Under the pieces are notes generated by a model. It was not told the DNA's origin. It searched no databases and saw only the letters and a list, made by a program, of their open reading frames with translations. From contig QEUQ01000025.1 in NCBI GenBank assembly GCA_003577105.1, positions 1 to 35,484 of the forward strand: a stretch of DNA of 35,484 bases. Direction: 5' to 3'. A program made the position numbers and the translations under genes. Of this stretch, positions 1-8,642 are shown piece after piece (positions within the stretch are counted from its first letter, which is position 1; each line of letters begins with the position of its first letter). The DNA comes from Acidobacteriota bacterium (GTDB lineage Bacteria > Actinomycetota > Acidimicrobiia > ATN3).

Positions 1-2
1 CC

Positions 3-401
3 ATCGCCCAAATGGCAATGCCAAACATGGAGGCGCCAATTGGATTTGCTCTGGGCGCCCCACACCGCCTCGACGATTGCGTAGGGGCAATTGACTGGAG
101 CAAGAAGATGTCGCTCACTTTCGAGCCGGTGGACATGGACACTTTCAGATGCTTGAGAATCGCCCTTGATGCCGGAATCGAGGGAGGCACCGCACCAGCG
201 ATCATGAACGCTGCAAACGAGGAAGCGGTTGCCGCATTTCTCTCGGGCGAGATCTCATTGACGTCGATTCCCGATGCAATAGAAGCGACTCTTGAGGTGT
301 TGGATCATTCGCCGGTGCGATCCGATGAGGATCTCTATGCCGTAGAGGTGAATGCGCGTGAGGTCGCGCGCACCCATGTCGTACGGCTGGGGCAGAATTA
401 G
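3..401 (+). CDS. dxr: 1-deoxy-D-xylulose 5-phosphate reductoisomerase, C-terminal part (5' end outside window)
   Basis: DXR converts 1-deoxy-D-xylulose 5-phosphate to 2-C-methyl-D-erythritol 4-phosphate with NADPH, the committed step of the MEP isoprenoid pathway, in the cytoplasm. Only about the last 132 residues are present; the reading frame is open from base 3 and the start lies upstream. The visible part matches the DXR C-terminal region: the MPNMEAPIGFAL stretch, then LTFEPVDMDTFRCLRIALDA, then the conserved GGTAPAIMNAANEEAVAAFL block. It ends at TAG, 64 bases before the proposed rseP start, and the dxr-rseP-ispG order is common in bacteria. Alternatives are unlikely because the motif run is specific to DXR. 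Confidence 0.93.
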   Translation: MAQMAMPNMEAPIGFALGAPHRLDDCVGAIDWSKKMSLTFEPVDMDTFRCLRIALDAGIEGGTAPAIMNAANEEAVAAFLSGEISLTSIPDAIEATLEVLDHSPVRSDEDLYAVEVNAREVARTHVVRLGQN

Positions 402-465
402 GGAATTGAGTTCTCGCGGGCGTGCCGGTTCCGCGGAAAATTCAGGCGAAAAAACGGAGTGGGAC

Positions 466-1848
466 TTGCTGTTAGCTGTCAACATGCGTTCGATCACAGG
501 CGTTGTCGTCTTCATCGCCGCGCTCTTTTTCGCCGTCATGTTCCACGAGTTCGGTCATTACGTCTTCGCCAGGCGTGCGGGCATGAAAGTTAGCGAGTTC
601 TTCTTCGGTTTCGGTAAGAGAATTTGGTCGACGACCCGCACCTACTGCGTTCTTTACGACACTGACACCGGCAGGGAAGTCCGAACAATCAGGATCAAGG
701 ACCAGGCCGATACCGATGAATACGAGGCGAAGACTCAGGACGAGCTAGCAGAACTCGCCGGCAAGCGAGGGCGCGGGAAACTGCTCGGAGCTTATGTGAC
801 GACAACCGAGTTCGGGATCAAAGCGATACCTGCAGGCGGGTACGTCAAGATCGCCGGCATGGATCCTTTCGAGGAGACTCCCGAGAGGGATCGCGGTCAC
901 ACATATGCAGACAAGTCATATGGCTCACGAGCCATGGCGATTCTGGCTGGGCCAATGGCCAACATTTTGGTTGCCTTCTTGCTTCTCTGGGTCCTCGCGG
1001 TGGCGGGTGAATTGCCGGGGCAGGCGAAGGCAATTCCGGTAGTCGGTGAGGTCAGCCCTCCGGCGGGGTGTCTGACCACCGAGGGCGTATCAGATCTAGA
1101 TGGCAGGAGCTGCGCCGACGCAACACCGGCTCAGGTGGCCGGACTCATGCCGGGCGATCGCTTCGTCGCGATTGACGGAACCGCAATCAAGTCATGGGAT
1201 CAGGTCAAGCAGATCATCGGCGATTCGCCCGGTAAGACCCTCGTCTTCACCATCGAGAGATCTGGCGAACAGCTTGATTTGCCGGTGACAGTCGGGGAAC
1301 GCCCCGCATTTGCCGGGGAGACCGGGCCACAACCGTTCGTTGGGGTGATCGTCAGCACGGCCAAGCAAGGAGACAATCCCGCTGTCGCGACGGTGACCGC
1401 TGGCAAGGCGATGGCGTCGATGACCGCAGTTGCCTTCTACTCGGTGTACAAGTTCTTTACGCCGGAGAACTTGAAGCGTTATATAGGTCTGATCGGCGGC
1501 GAGTCCGACCCAGAGGCAAACAATGCGCGTTTCGTCTCACCTGTTGGAGTCGCCCGCCTCAGCGCTCAGGCCGCACAACAAGGCTGGGCGATTCTCATGA
1601 TGATCATGGTGATCTTCAATCTCTTTCTGGGAATCTTCAATCTCGTCCCCCTCTTGCCGCTCGACGGCGGCCACCTGCTGGTCGTTGGCTACGAGAAAGT
1701 CGCGAGCATGATCATGCGGAGGAGAGTCAGGGTGAACCTCAAGCGCCTCGTACCGGTCATGGCCGCGGTGATCATCTTGTTCGTCCTGATTGGAGCGTCT
1801 TCGCTTTATCTCGACATCGTCAACCCCATTGCTGATCCGTTTCGTTGA
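466..1848 (+). CDS. rseP: RseP-type site-2 zinc metalloprotease (M50)
   Basis: This intramembrane protease family cleaves anti-sigma factors and leftover signal peptides in the cytoplasmic membrane. The first membrane segment holds the zinc motif HEFGH (about residues 27-31). A PDZ-like region follows mid-protein (the GLMPGDRFVAIDG turn), and the third zinc ligand sits near the end in NLVPLLPLDGGH. The total of about 460 residues is normal to slightly long. An open frame extends up to ATG 352, but the family-like sequence begins around 466-484. I chose TTG 466 because GGAG lies 6 bases upstream; ATG 484 is the main alternative. An insertion of about 50 charged residues lies between the first helix region and the conserved FGIKAIPAGGYVKIAG block. 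The gene ends at a 16-bp tandem duplication leading into ispG. Confidence 0.9.
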   Translation: MLLAVNMRSITGVVVFIAALFFAVMFHEFGHYVFARRAGMKVSEFFFGFGKRIWSTTRTYCVLYDTDTGREVRTIRIKDQADTDEYEAKTQDELAELAGKRGRGKLLGAYVTTTEFGIKAIPAGGYVKIAGMDPFEETPERDRGHTYADKSYGSRAMAILAGPMANILVAFLLLWVLAVAGELPGQAKAIPVVGEVSPPAGCLTTEGVSDLDGRSCADATPAQVAGLMPGDRFVAIDGTAIKSWDQVKQIIGDSPGKTLVFTIERSGEQLDLPVTVGERPAFAGETGPQPFVGVIVSTAKQGDNPAVATVTAGKAMASMTAVAFYSVYKFFTPENLKRYIGLIGGESDPEANNARFVSPVGVARLSAQAAQQGWAILMMIMVIFNLFLGIFNLVPLLPLDGGHLLVVGYEKVASMIMRRRVRVNLKRLVPVMAAVIILFVLIGASSLYLDIVNPIADPFR

Positions 1849-1878
1849 GTTCATCTGACGTGGAGTTCATCTGACGTG
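1847..1878 (+). repeat. Perfect 16-bp tandem duplication at the rseP/ispG junction
   Basis: GAGTTCATCTGACGTG occurs twice back to back at 1847-1862 and 1863-1878. The first copy overlaps the rseP TGA stop (1846-1848); the second ends exactly with the ispG GTG start (1876-1878). The GTG of the first copy reaches an in-frame TGA after three codons, so only the second copy can start ispG. The spacer between the genes therefore consists almost wholly of the duplication, and the GGAG-containing part of the second copy provides the only Shine-Dalgarno-like sequence. Confidence 0.9.
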
Positions 1879-3048
1879 ACCGAGAGGCCGCTCTTGCCGC
1901 GGAGGCGGAAATCCCGGCAAATCATGGTTGGCTCAGTGCCAGTCGGGGGCGATGCGCCCGTTTCGGTGCAGTCGATGACGACCACAAAGACAGCAGACGT
2001 GGAGGCTACCCTCAGTCAGATTTACGCACTTGCCGGTTCGGGCGCAGACATAGTGAGAGTGACCTGCAACGACGAAGACGCCGCAACTGCCCTGGGCGAG
2101 ATAGTTCCAAGGTCTCCTGTTCCCGTCATTGCCGACATTCATTTCCAGTACAAGCTTGCCTTAGCTGCTCTGGAAGCGGGAGTGCATGGTCTGAGGCTCA
2201 ACCCCGGAAACATTCGCGACGCTGAGCACATTCGGATGGTCGCCAAAGAGGCTCTCGACCGTTCGGTACCAATTCGAGTGGGAGTCAACGCCGGATCACT
2301 GGACAAGGAGATCTACGAGCGACATGGCGGGGCGACTCCCGAGGCGCTTGTGGAGTCCGCACTACTCGAAGTTGGCCTCCTCGAAGAGGTCGGAGTTCAA
2401 GACATCAAGATCTCGGTCAAGGCGTCAAACGTCCCGCTGATGATCGCGGCATACAGGCTACTGGCAGCAGAAACCGAGTACCCGCTTCATCTCGGCGTAA
2501 CGGAGGCAGGTCCGCCACCGTCGGGAACGATCAAGTGCGTCGCCGGGATCGCTTCGCTCCTCGCCGAAGGAATTGGCGACACTATCCGCTTCTCGCTTAC
2601 AGCGGATCCGGTGGAAGAAGCCAAGTCGGGACGGACCCTGCTAGAGGTCATGGGTCTCAAGGAGAAGAAGGGGCTCGACCTTGTTGCATGTCCAAGCTGT
2701 GGGCGAGCCGAAGTTGATGTAATCCGGCTTGCGAAGCTGACCGAGGAGGCATTTGAAGAGCTCGGCATTCCCCTCCAGGTGGCTGTAATGGGATGCGTGG
2801 TTAACGGGCCAGGTGAAGCTCGTGAGGCCGACATCGGGCTTGCATCCGGGCGTTCAGGGGCACATCTCTTCATAAAGGGCCAAGTCGTAAGGGTTCTGAA
2901 GATCGGAGAAGACCTCGCAGACCCCTATGAATCAGTTGTAGCCGAGTTGGTCGCCGAGGCCCGGAGGCTTATTGACGAAGGCGCCGAGGCGCGTATCGCA
3001 GCATCGAGAGCCGATTCGATAGCTGTGGAGTCACAGCACATGGACTAG
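1876..3048 (+). CDS. ispG: 4-hydroxy-3-methylbut-2-enyl-diphosphate synthase (GcpE/IspG)
   Basis: IspG is the iron-sulfur enzyme of the MEP pathway that reductively opens methylerythritol cyclodiphosphate to HMBPP, using ferredoxin or flavodoxin electrons. The 390-residue length matches the short bacterial form. The TIM-barrel half begins with PVSVQSMTTTKTADVEATL. The 4Fe-4S half contains CPSCGRAEVDVI and GCVVNGPGEA, which supply the three cysteine ligands and the glutamate ligand. The GTG start at 1876 follows from the position of the family N-terminus and the preceding stop. It lies 27 bases after the rseP stop in the same direction. Two MEP enzymes (dxr, ispG) thus flank rseP. Confidence 0.95.
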   Translation: MTERPLLPRRRKSRQIMVGSVPVGGDAPVSVQSMTTTKTADVEATLSQIYALAGSGADIVRVTCNDEDAATALGEIVPRSPVPVIADIHFQYKLALAALEAGVHGLRLNPGNIRDAEHIRMVAKEALDRSVPIRVGVNAGSLDKEIYERHGGATPEALVESALLEVGLLEEVGVQDIKISVKASNVPLMIAAYRLLAAETEYPLHLGVTEAGPPPSGTIKCVAGIASLLAEGIGDTIRFSLTADPVEEAKSGRTLLEVMGLKEKKGLDLVACPSCGRAEVDVIRLAKLTEEAFEELGIPLQVAVMGCVVNGPGEAREADIGLASGRSGAHLFIKGQVVRVLKIGEDLADPYESVVAELVAEARRLIDEGAEARIAASRADSIAVESQHMD

Positions 3049-3083
3049 CTGGCGCGATGCGTTGAGGGGGGAAATCCGTGAGA

Positions 3084-3110
3084 CTGACGTTAAGTCCAGG
3101 GTGCTATAAT
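3084..3110 (+). promoter_or_regulatory. Predicted sigma-70-type promoter for rimP-nusA operon
   Basis: A perfect TATAAT at 3105-3110 is preceded by TG one base earlier, giving an extended -10. The best -35 match is CTGACG at 3084-3089 with a short 15-base spacer, so the extended -10 probably carries most of the strength. It lies in the only sizeable gap between ispG and rimP and precedes a hairpin leader. Confidence 0.7.
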
Positions 3111-3148
3111 CGCCGGGACCGCCAAGTACATTGAAGATTGTCCTCGGG

Positions 3149-3174
3149 GTGGGCTTATGCCCACTCTCTTTTTT
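3149..3174 (+). terminator. Hairpin with T-run in the rimP leader (possible attenuator)
   Basis: GTGGGC (3149-3154) and GCCCAC (3159-3164) form a perfect 6-bp stem around a TTAT loop. TCTC and six T residues follow (3165-3174). This is an intrinsic-terminator shape, but it lies about 40 bases downstream of the predicted promoter and 31 bases upstream of rimP, so it would act on the operon leader rather than end a gene. Because nusA in this operon encodes a pausing and termination factor, feedback attenuation is a reasonable inference. Confidence 0.65.
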
Positions 3175-3204
3175 GGCCTGAAACAGCATGAGGAGGGGCT
3201 GGCA

Positions 3205-3663
3205 ATGCCCGAGATTTCCCAGGACCTCTGGGACCGGGCTGAGTCGATTCTCGACGCAATGGGTGTTGAGTTGGTCGACATCGAGATCATTGGTAGCAGG
3301 AAGAATCGCCTACTGCGAGTGACGATCGACCACCCGGACGGAGTGAACCTCAATCTGTGTGGCGAGGCGAGCGCGATTTTGGGCTCGCTTTTCGAGGAAG
3401 ACGAGCCAATCCGGGGTCACTACGTACTAGAGGTTTCTTCGCCTGGCGTGGAGAGGCCTTTGAGGTCGAAGCGGCACTGGGAGCGATCGATCGGCGAGCA
3501 GGCAAAGGTCAAGCTCGCTGAGGGCGAAGGTGTAGTTCACGGTCGAATCGATTCGGTAGATGGCGAATCGATTGTCCTCGTGAAAGAGGACGGTGAACGG
3601 GTTGAAGTTCCGTTCGCGAAGGTGGTTTCGGGGCGGACCATTTTCGAATGGGACGGGAATTGA
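3205..3663 (+). CDS. rimP: Ribosome maturation factor RimP
   Basis: RimP (DUF150) binds the 30S subunit during maturation. The 152 residues match the family. An N-terminal alpha/beta domain contains LRVTIDHPDG and the diagnostic LEVSSPGVERPL, and a C-terminal SH3-like barrel ends with VPFAKVVSGRTIFEW. An in-frame ATG at 3157 falls inside the leader hairpin loop; ATG 3205 is preferred because AGGAGGGG sits 6 bases upstream and the product then begins like the family. It is first in the rimP-nusA-ylxR-infB operon, the standard bacterial order, with nusA starting 13 bases downstream. Confidence 0.94.
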   Translation: MPEISQDLWDRAESILDAMGVELVDIEIIGSRKNRLLRVTIDHPDGVNLNLCGEASAILGSLFEEDEPIRGHYVLEVSSPGVERPLRSKRHWERSIGEQAKVKLAEGEGVVHGRIDSVDGESIVLVKEDGERVEVPFAKVVSGRTIFEWDGN

Positions 3664-3675
3664 GGTTAGAGGCCG

Positions 3676-4860
3676 ATGGCGAATACGAACGAAAACGTCG
3701 AGATGATGGAGGCTCTCCGCAACATTGCGGCGGAGAAGGATCTCCCCTTTGAGACGTTACTCGACGCGCTCGCGAACGCTCTTGCAACTGCTTACAAGCG
3801 ACGCCCAAATGCCGCCGAAGAAGCGAGAGTGACAATAGATGCAGACAGCGGCGAGTATCACGTCTACGCCCAGGAATTCGATGAAGAAGGCAATCTGGTC
3901 CGCGAATGGGAAGACACACCAGATGATTTTGGGCGAATAGCCGCTCAGACCGCCAAGCAAGTAATCCTCCAGCGCATCCGCGAAGAAGAGCGGGAACTCA
4001 AGTTTCAGGAGTTCGAGGGGCGCGAAGGTGACCTGGTTACCGGCATTGTCCAGCAGGGGGATGCGCGGTTCCTAATTGTTGACATTGGTAAGGCGGAAGC
4101 ACTGCTGCCGAAGTCCGAGCAAGTGCCCCATGAGCGCTACGAGGCGGGAAGCCGGATTCGGGCGTACATCAGCAAGGTCAGCAGGTCTGCCAAGGGACCT
4201 CAGGTGATTATTTCGAGAACGCATCCCAATCTGGTGTGCGAGTTGTTTCGCTTGGAGGTGCCTGAGATCTTCGAAAAGGTCGTCGAGATCAAGGCAATTG
4301 CCAGGGAGGCGGGGCACAGAACGAAGATCGCGGTCATGTCAAACGACCCGGCCGTCGATCCTGTTGGAGCCTGCGTCGGAGCGCGAGGAGCTCGGGTGCG
4401 TATGGTCGTCAACGAGCTGCGGGGCGAGAAGGTGGACATTGTCCAGTGGACTCCTGATGTCCACCAGTTCGTTGCCAACGCGCTGAGCCCAGCGAAGGTC
4501 AAGGAAGTCCGGATCGATCCCGACGAGAACAGCGCGCAGGTAATTGTCCCGGACTTCCAACTCAGTCTGGCGATCGGCAAAGAGGGGCAGAATGCTCGTC
4601 TGGCTGCGAAGCTGACCGGTCTGCGGATTGACATCAAGAGTGAGACGCAAATCGCAGAGGAGAATTCTCCGCCGCTCGCCGAGGGTGAGGAGGCTCCGCA
4701 GGGTGAGGCGAGTGAAGATGGCCCGCCCGCCGAGGCTACGCCCGAGGGCGCGAGTGAGGCCGCTCCCGAAGCCGAATCAGCTACCGCGGCCGCGACTACT
4801 GAAGACGTTGATGAATCGGGGTCAAAGGTGGAATCCAGCGAGGAGGAGGCTGACGAATAG
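3676..4860 (+). CDS. nusA: Transcription termination/antitermination protein NusA
   Basis: NusA binds RNA polymerase and nascent RNA and modulates pausing, termination and antitermination. In order the 394 residues show the polymerase-binding N-terminal domain (about 1-112), an S1 domain (about 115-182, VTGIVQQGDARFLIVDIG), and two KH domains with loops GARGAR (about 235-240) and GKEGQNARLAAKLTG (about 301-315). They end in an acidic, Ala/Glu-rich tail of about 65 residues. The tail is low complexity, lacks the repeats of the E. coli C-terminus and is probably disordered. The gene follows rimP by 12 bases. Its TAG stop overlaps the proposed ATA start of ylxR, and AGGAGGAGG lies inside its last codons. 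Confidence 0.95.
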   Translation: MANTNENVEMMEALRNIAAEKDLPFETLLDALANALATAYKRRPNAAEEARVTIDADSGEYHVYAQEFDEEGNLVREWEDTPDDFGRIAAQTAKQVILQRIREEERELKFQEFEGREGDLVTGIVQQGDARFLIVDIGKAEALLPKSEQVPHERYEAGSRIRAYISKVSRSAKGPQVIISRTHPNLVCELFRLEVPEIFEKVVEIKAIAREAGHRTKIAVMSNDPAVDPVGACVGARGARVRMVVNELRGEKVDIVQWTPDVHQFVANALSPAKVKEVRIDPDENSAQVIVPDFQLSLAIGKEGQNARLAAKLTGLRIDIKSETQIAEENSPPLAEGEEAPQGEASEDGPPAEATPEGASEAAPEAESATAAATTEDVDESGSKVESSEEEADE

Positions 4861-5141
4861 GAATTCCGGAGCGCTCCTGCATCGGTTGCGGTTCGAGAAA
4901 GCCGAAGCGCACGATGCTTAGGATTGCCAGCACTCAAGGGGGCGAGGCCGAGATTGATCGCCTCCAGGTGTTGCCCGGCCGAGGTGCATACCTCTGCTAC
5001 TCGAGAGAGTGCGCCGGCCGTGGTCGCAAGAAGCTTGCACATGCGCTGAGAACTAGAGGGGGACCGGCCGAGGGCCTGTTTGACGAGATCGATCGAGAGA
5101 TCGGCAGTAGGGATAACTTTGGGAAAGACGAGAGTTCATGA
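4857..5141 (+). CDS. ylxR: YlxR/RnpM-family RNA-binding protein with apparent non-canonical start
   Basis: YlxR (DUF448) is a small RNA-binding protein encoded between nusA and infB in many bacteria. The frame reads GIPERSCIGCGSRKPKRTM and then LRIAS, followed by GRGAYLCYS and ECAGRGRKKLAHALRTR, all typical of the family. The problem is the start. The frame is closed by TGA at 4851-4853, and the only codons before the CIGC motif are CGA ATA GGA ATT CCG. The first ATG (4914) would remove the conserved CxxC segment. A strong AGGAGGAGG at 4841-4849 lies 7 bases before ATA 4857, which overlaps the nusA stop as ATAG. I therefore propose ATA (or ATT 4863) as start, about 94 residues. The identity is firm; the start is inferred. 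Confidence 0.8.
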   Translation: MGIPERSCIGCGSRKPKRTMLRIASTQGGEAEIDRLQVLPGRGAYLCYSRECAGRGRKKLAHALRTRGGPAEGLFDEIDREIGSRDNFGKDESS

Positions 5142-7908
5142 CTTAGCGAAGACGCTGGAGATCAGCAGCGCCGAGCTTCTTGAAATGCTCAAGGAGCTCG
5201 GTATCGACGCGACTTCACATTCGGCGACCCTGGAAGATTCCGAGTGCGACCGGATTCGCATCTCAATGGCCGGACGAATCAAGCGTGCCAAGAAGCCAAA
5301 GCGGCCCGTACGAAGGCGTCCACCGGAGTCTGCGGACACAGAGGGAGAAGCCAAGCCTGTCAAACGGGTTCGTAAGCGCCCTGCTGCTGAGGAGCCCGAA
5401 GTCGAGGCCGATCCTGGAGCGCGTGCCAGGGCGAGAGCCGCCAAGGCAGCAGCTGCTAAGGGCGTAAAGCCCAAAGGGGCTTCGACGAAGTCGAAGACCA
5501 CGAAGCCAAAGACTCCCACCAAGACCGCTGCCGCCAAGGCTGCCGCGGCGCGCGCGGCGAAGTCGGACGCAACCGAGGCGGAACCCAAGGTAGAGCCGCC
5601 ACCGAAGAAGGAGCCGGCAAAGGAAGCCGCGAAAGCGGAGAAGCCAGAGACCGCAGAGGCGGCGACCAAAGCAGAGGAAGTCGGCGCGGAGAAGCCTGCG
5701 AAGGTCTCGAAATCCCCGACCAAGAAGCCCCCCGCCGACTCCAAGCCGGCACCCGCTGCGAAATCAGACGCGCCGGAGAAAACGCCGGAGGCTCCAGCTG
5801 CTGCGGGCAGCGGGAAGAGCGCTCCGAGATCTGACGACGGCGCCAAGGTCAAGCGCGCGAGAAGCGCGGACAAGGCGGGCGGCAAGGGCGCGCGTCGAGC
5901 GGGACTCTCCGGAGGTCCAGCCACCGATCAGACACCCTCCAAGCCCCCGTCGGCCCCGGCGCAATCCAAGGCTGGAGTTGCTCCAAGCCAGCCAAAGCCA
6001 CCCTCGCAGGACCTCGAGTTCCCATCACTCCCCAGCGAAGTTGTTGACGAGCTTGCCGGCGAGGAGGAGTCCGAGGTTGCCGTACAAGTGCCTCGCGAGC
6101 GCCAGGCACGACAGCCGGAGGCACCAGCGGGACCGGCGGTCGCTGAGGTGGTCGTGAGACGCGGCGTAACGATTCAGGAATTTGCCGCCCTAATAGGCAT
6201 GTCCGCCACAGAAGTCGTCAAGCGACTCATGGCTTTAGGCGAGATGAAGACCGTGACCATGAGCTTGACCGACGAAGAGGTCGAACTTCTCGGAGCTGAA
6301 CTAGGGGTCGAGACAAGTATCACCTCGCCCGACGCAATGCGGGAGGCCGAAGATGCTTCCCTAGCCGAAGACGAGGCACTTGAAGACGAAGGGAAGCTCA
6401 AGCCCCGCCCGCCCGTGGTTACCGTCATGGGCCATGTCGATCACGGCAAGACGTTGCTTCTCGATCGGATTCGCGAGGCAGACGTGGTCTCGGGCGAGGC
6501 TGGTGGAATTACGCAGCACATCGGTGCATACATGGTCCATCACAACGGCAAGGCAATCACTTTCATCGATACCCCAGGTCACGAGGCTTTCACTCGCATG
6601 CGGGCGAGGGGCGCATCGATTACCGACATCGCCGTACTCGTCGTCGCGGCCGATGACGGTGTGATGCCCCAGACTGTTGAGGCCATCTCCCACATTCGGG
6701 CCGCGGAAGTTCCGATGGTTGTTGCGATCAACAAGATCGACAGGCCGAACTCGGATCCACAGAAAGTCAGAGCTCAGCTGACCGAGCACAGCGTGATCGT
6801 TGAGGACTTTGGCGGTGATGTCCCGGTCGTCGAGATTTCGGCACTTGAGAGGCTCGGTATCGACGATCTTCTCGAGATGATCCTTCTCATGGCGGACATC
6901 GCCGAGCTCAAGGCGAATCCTGATGTTGCCGCGTCGGGGGTCTGCCTGGAGGCGCATCTCGACGTCGGGCGCGGTGCCGTCGCGACGGTTCTCGTCAGGC
7001 GAGGAACCTTGCGCAAAGCCGATGTCTTCTACGCCGGCTCAACCCTGGGTCGAGTTAGGGCACTCCTAGATGAAAACGGAAACCAGATCGAAGCTGCTGA
7101 ACCCTCGACGCCGGCCCAGGTTCTCGGTTTCGAGGCGGTGCCCGAGGCGGGAGACGACTTCCGGGTAGTTGCTGATGAGAGGCGCGCCCGCGAGGTGGCA
7201 TCAGGGCGCGAGCAGGCGGAGCGCCAGGCGGAACAAGTGATGACGCCAGCCGTCGCCAGGCTGGAAGATCTGTTCGCTCAAATCCAGGACGACCAGCAAG
7301 CGACGCTCAATCTTATTCTCAAGGCAGATGTCCAGGGTTCGCTTGAGGCGCTAGCTGGATCGTTGCGCAAGCTCGAGCGCCCTGACGTTCATCTGCAGAT
7401 CGTCCACGCGGCCGTCGGCGGAGTCACTGCAAACGACGTCTCACTTGCGCTCGCCAGTGGAGCACTTGTTGTCGGTTTCAACGTTCGTCCCGATCGGAAT
7501 TCGCGTGAGCTCGCGCAGCGCTCGGGTGTTGAGATTCGCACGTACGAAGTCATCTACAAGGCCGTCGAGGAAATCGAGGCGGCATTGAAGGGCCTGCTTA
7601 CTCCCGAATACGAGGAAATTGTCACCGGCACAGCCGAAGTCAGGGCGGTCTTCAAAGTTCCGAAGATCGGCAATATTGCCGGCTGCTATGTGACTGAAGG
7701 CCAGGTGACCCGTGGTTCAAGTGCCAGGCTGCTGAGAGACGGCGCCATCATCTATTCGGGCTCGGTGTCGAGCCTGCGCCGCTTCAAAGACGATGTGCGC
7801 GACGTTCAGTCCGGATATGAGTGCGGAATCGGACTCGAGGACTACAGCGACATCAAAGAGGGCGATGTCATCGAGCTCTTTGAGCAGCGTGAGATACCAC
7901 GGACCTGA
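5119..7908 (+). CDS. infB: Translation initiation factor IF-2
   Basis: IF-2 is the GTPase that places fMet-tRNA on the 30S subunit and promotes subunit joining. The family N-terminus ([19 protein letters not shown]) sets the start at TTG 5119, with AGGGA 5 bases upstream; the in-frame ATG 5080 gives an implausible extension. Residues about 50-330 are a low-complexity Lys/Ala/Pro/Glu linker, common in actinobacterial IF-2. A second IF2-N-like domain follows ([20 protein letters not shown]). The G domain has GHVDHGKT (about 438-445), DTPGHEAF and NKID. Domains II, III and the fMet-tRNA-binding C-terminus close the protein at 929 residues. It overlaps the ylxR end by 23 bases. Confidence 0.95.
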   Translation: MGKTRVHDLAKTLEISSAELLEMLKELGIDATSHSATLEDSECDRIRISMAGRIKRAKKPKRPVRRRPPESADTEGEAKPVKRVRKRPAAEEPEVEADPGARARARAAKAAAAKGVKPKGASTKSKTTKPKTPTKTAAAKAAAARAAKSDATEAEPKVEPPPKKEPAKEAAKAEKPETAEAATKAEEVGAEKPAKVSKSPTKKPPADSKPAPAAKSDAPEKTPEAPAAAGSGKSAPRSDDGAKVKRARSADKAGGKGARRAGLSGGPATDQTPSKPPSAPAQSKAGVAPSQPKPPSQDLEFPSLPSEVVDELAGEEESEVAVQVPRERQARQPEAPAGPAVAEVVVRRGVTIQEFAALIGMSATEVVKRLMALGEMKTVTMSLTDEEVELLGAELGVETSITSPDAMREAEDASLAEDEALEDEGKLKPRPPVVTVMGHVDHGKTLLLDRIREADVVSGEAGGITQHIGAYMVHHNGKAITFIDTPGHEAFTRMRARGASITDIAVLVVAADDGVMPQTVEAISHIRAAEVPMVVAINKIDRPNSDPQKVRAQLTEHSVIVEDFGGDVPVVEISALERLGIDDLLEMILLMADIAELKANPDVAASGVCLEAHLDVGRGAVATVLVRRGTLRKADVFYAGSTLGRVRALLDENGNQIEAAEPSTPAQVLGFEAVPEAGDDFRVVADERRAREVASGREQAERQAEQVMTPAVARLEDLFAQIQDDQQATLNLILKADVQGSLEALAGSLRKLERPDVHLQIVHAAVGGVTANDVSLALASGALVVGFNVRPDRNSRELAQRSGVEIRTYEVIYKAVEEIEAALKGLLTPEYEEIVTGTAEVRAVFKVPKIGNIAGCYVTEGQVTRGSSARLLRDGAIIYSGSVSSLRRFKDDVRDVQSGYECGIGLEDYSDIKEGDVIELFEQREIPRT

Positions 7909-7964
7909 TTCGTCAGTACACAGAGGAATCTCCGGCCCGCCGGCTGCAGAGTTAGAACTTGATC

Positions 7965-8255
7965 ATGATTGCAGTTGCGATTCGATACGAGCTGAGACTC
8001 CCCGGAGTCACCAGCCTGAAGGAAAAGCGCCGGATAGTCAGGCACATCGTCGACGGGTTGTCATCGCGTTTCAGGATTGCGATTGCCGAGGTCGGTGAGA
8101 ACGACATTCACCAGCGGGCACAGGTCGGAGTAGCCATCGTGTCTCGGACAGCCTTCGGCGCCGATAAGGTTGCTCATCAGGTTGAGAAGTTCATCGAGGC
8201 CACCCACGGTGTGGAGATCCTTGGGCGGCATCGTTCCTACATCGAGGAGGACTAG
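7965..8255 (+). CDS. ylxP: YlxP-like DUF503 protein
   Basis: The 96 residues match the DUF503/YlxP family, encoded between infB and rbfA in many Gram-positive bacteria and thought to take part in ribosome assembly; its biochemical role is not settled. The family start MIAVAIRYELRLPG, the SLKEKRRIVRHIVDGL helix and the FNVAVAEV-like strand (here FRIAIAEVGEND) are visible. ATG 7965 is preferred, while TTG 7959 adds two residues; neither has a strong ribosome binding site. The gene lies 56 bases after infB and ends 6 bases before rbfA. Confidence 0.85.
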   Translation: MIAVAIRYELRLPGVTSLKEKRRIVRHIVDGLSSRFRIAIAEVGENDIHQRAQVGVAIVSRTAFGADKVAHQVEKFIEATHGVEILGRHRSYIEED

Positions 8256-8261
8256 GCGGCC

Positions 8262-8642
8262 ATGTCAGAACATCCATACCCGCGCTCTGAGCGGCTGTCC
8301 TCGGTAATTCGCGAGTCTCTGGCGGAAGAAATAGAGAAGCTGGCGGACCCGCGCCTTGAACTCGTGACGATCACCGACGTCGAGGTCGGGACTGATCTAA
8401 CCCTTGCGCAGGTGTACTTCGCGACTCCCGACGAAGAGCGCCTCGATGATGCTCGCGCAGGACTTGAAGCTGCCTCCAAGCGCCTTAAAAAGACTCTCGC
8501 CTTGCAGCTTAGGATCAAGCGCATTCCGGCACTTCGGTTTGTGCCGGACAGCGCGATTTTGCAGGGTGCGCGAATTGAGGAAGTCATTCGCGAGCTAGAC
8601 GGAAATGATGGGGCAGAGGGCCAGCCGGCAGGTGACGACTAA
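8262..8642 (+). CDS. rbfA: 30S ribosome-binding factor RbfA
   Basis: RbfA is a single KH-type domain protein needed for 16S rRNA 5' end processing and late 30S maturation. The 126 residues contain the family pattern: an N-terminal helix with RLSSVIRESLAEEIEKLADPRL, the strand VTITDVEVGTDLTLAQVYFA, and the C-terminal strand RIKRIPALRFVPDSAILQGARI. A short acidic tail follows. AGGAGG (8245-8250) precedes the ATG. The TAA stop shares its last base with the ATG of the DHH gene, so the two are likely coupled. Confidence 0.94.
   Translation: MSEHPYPRSERLSSVIRESLAEEIEKLADPRLELVTITDVEVGTDLTLAQVYFATPDEERLDDARAGLEAASKRLKKTLALQLRIKRIPALRFVPDSAILQGARIEEVIRELDGNDGAEGQPAGDD

Noticed and set aside
4200-5924. 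Long minus-strand open frames (up to 280 residues) opposite nusA and infB
   Set aside because: They mirror G+C-rich coding sequence; the plus strand has unmistakable NusA and IF-2 domains, and the minus products are Ser/Ala-rich without motifs.
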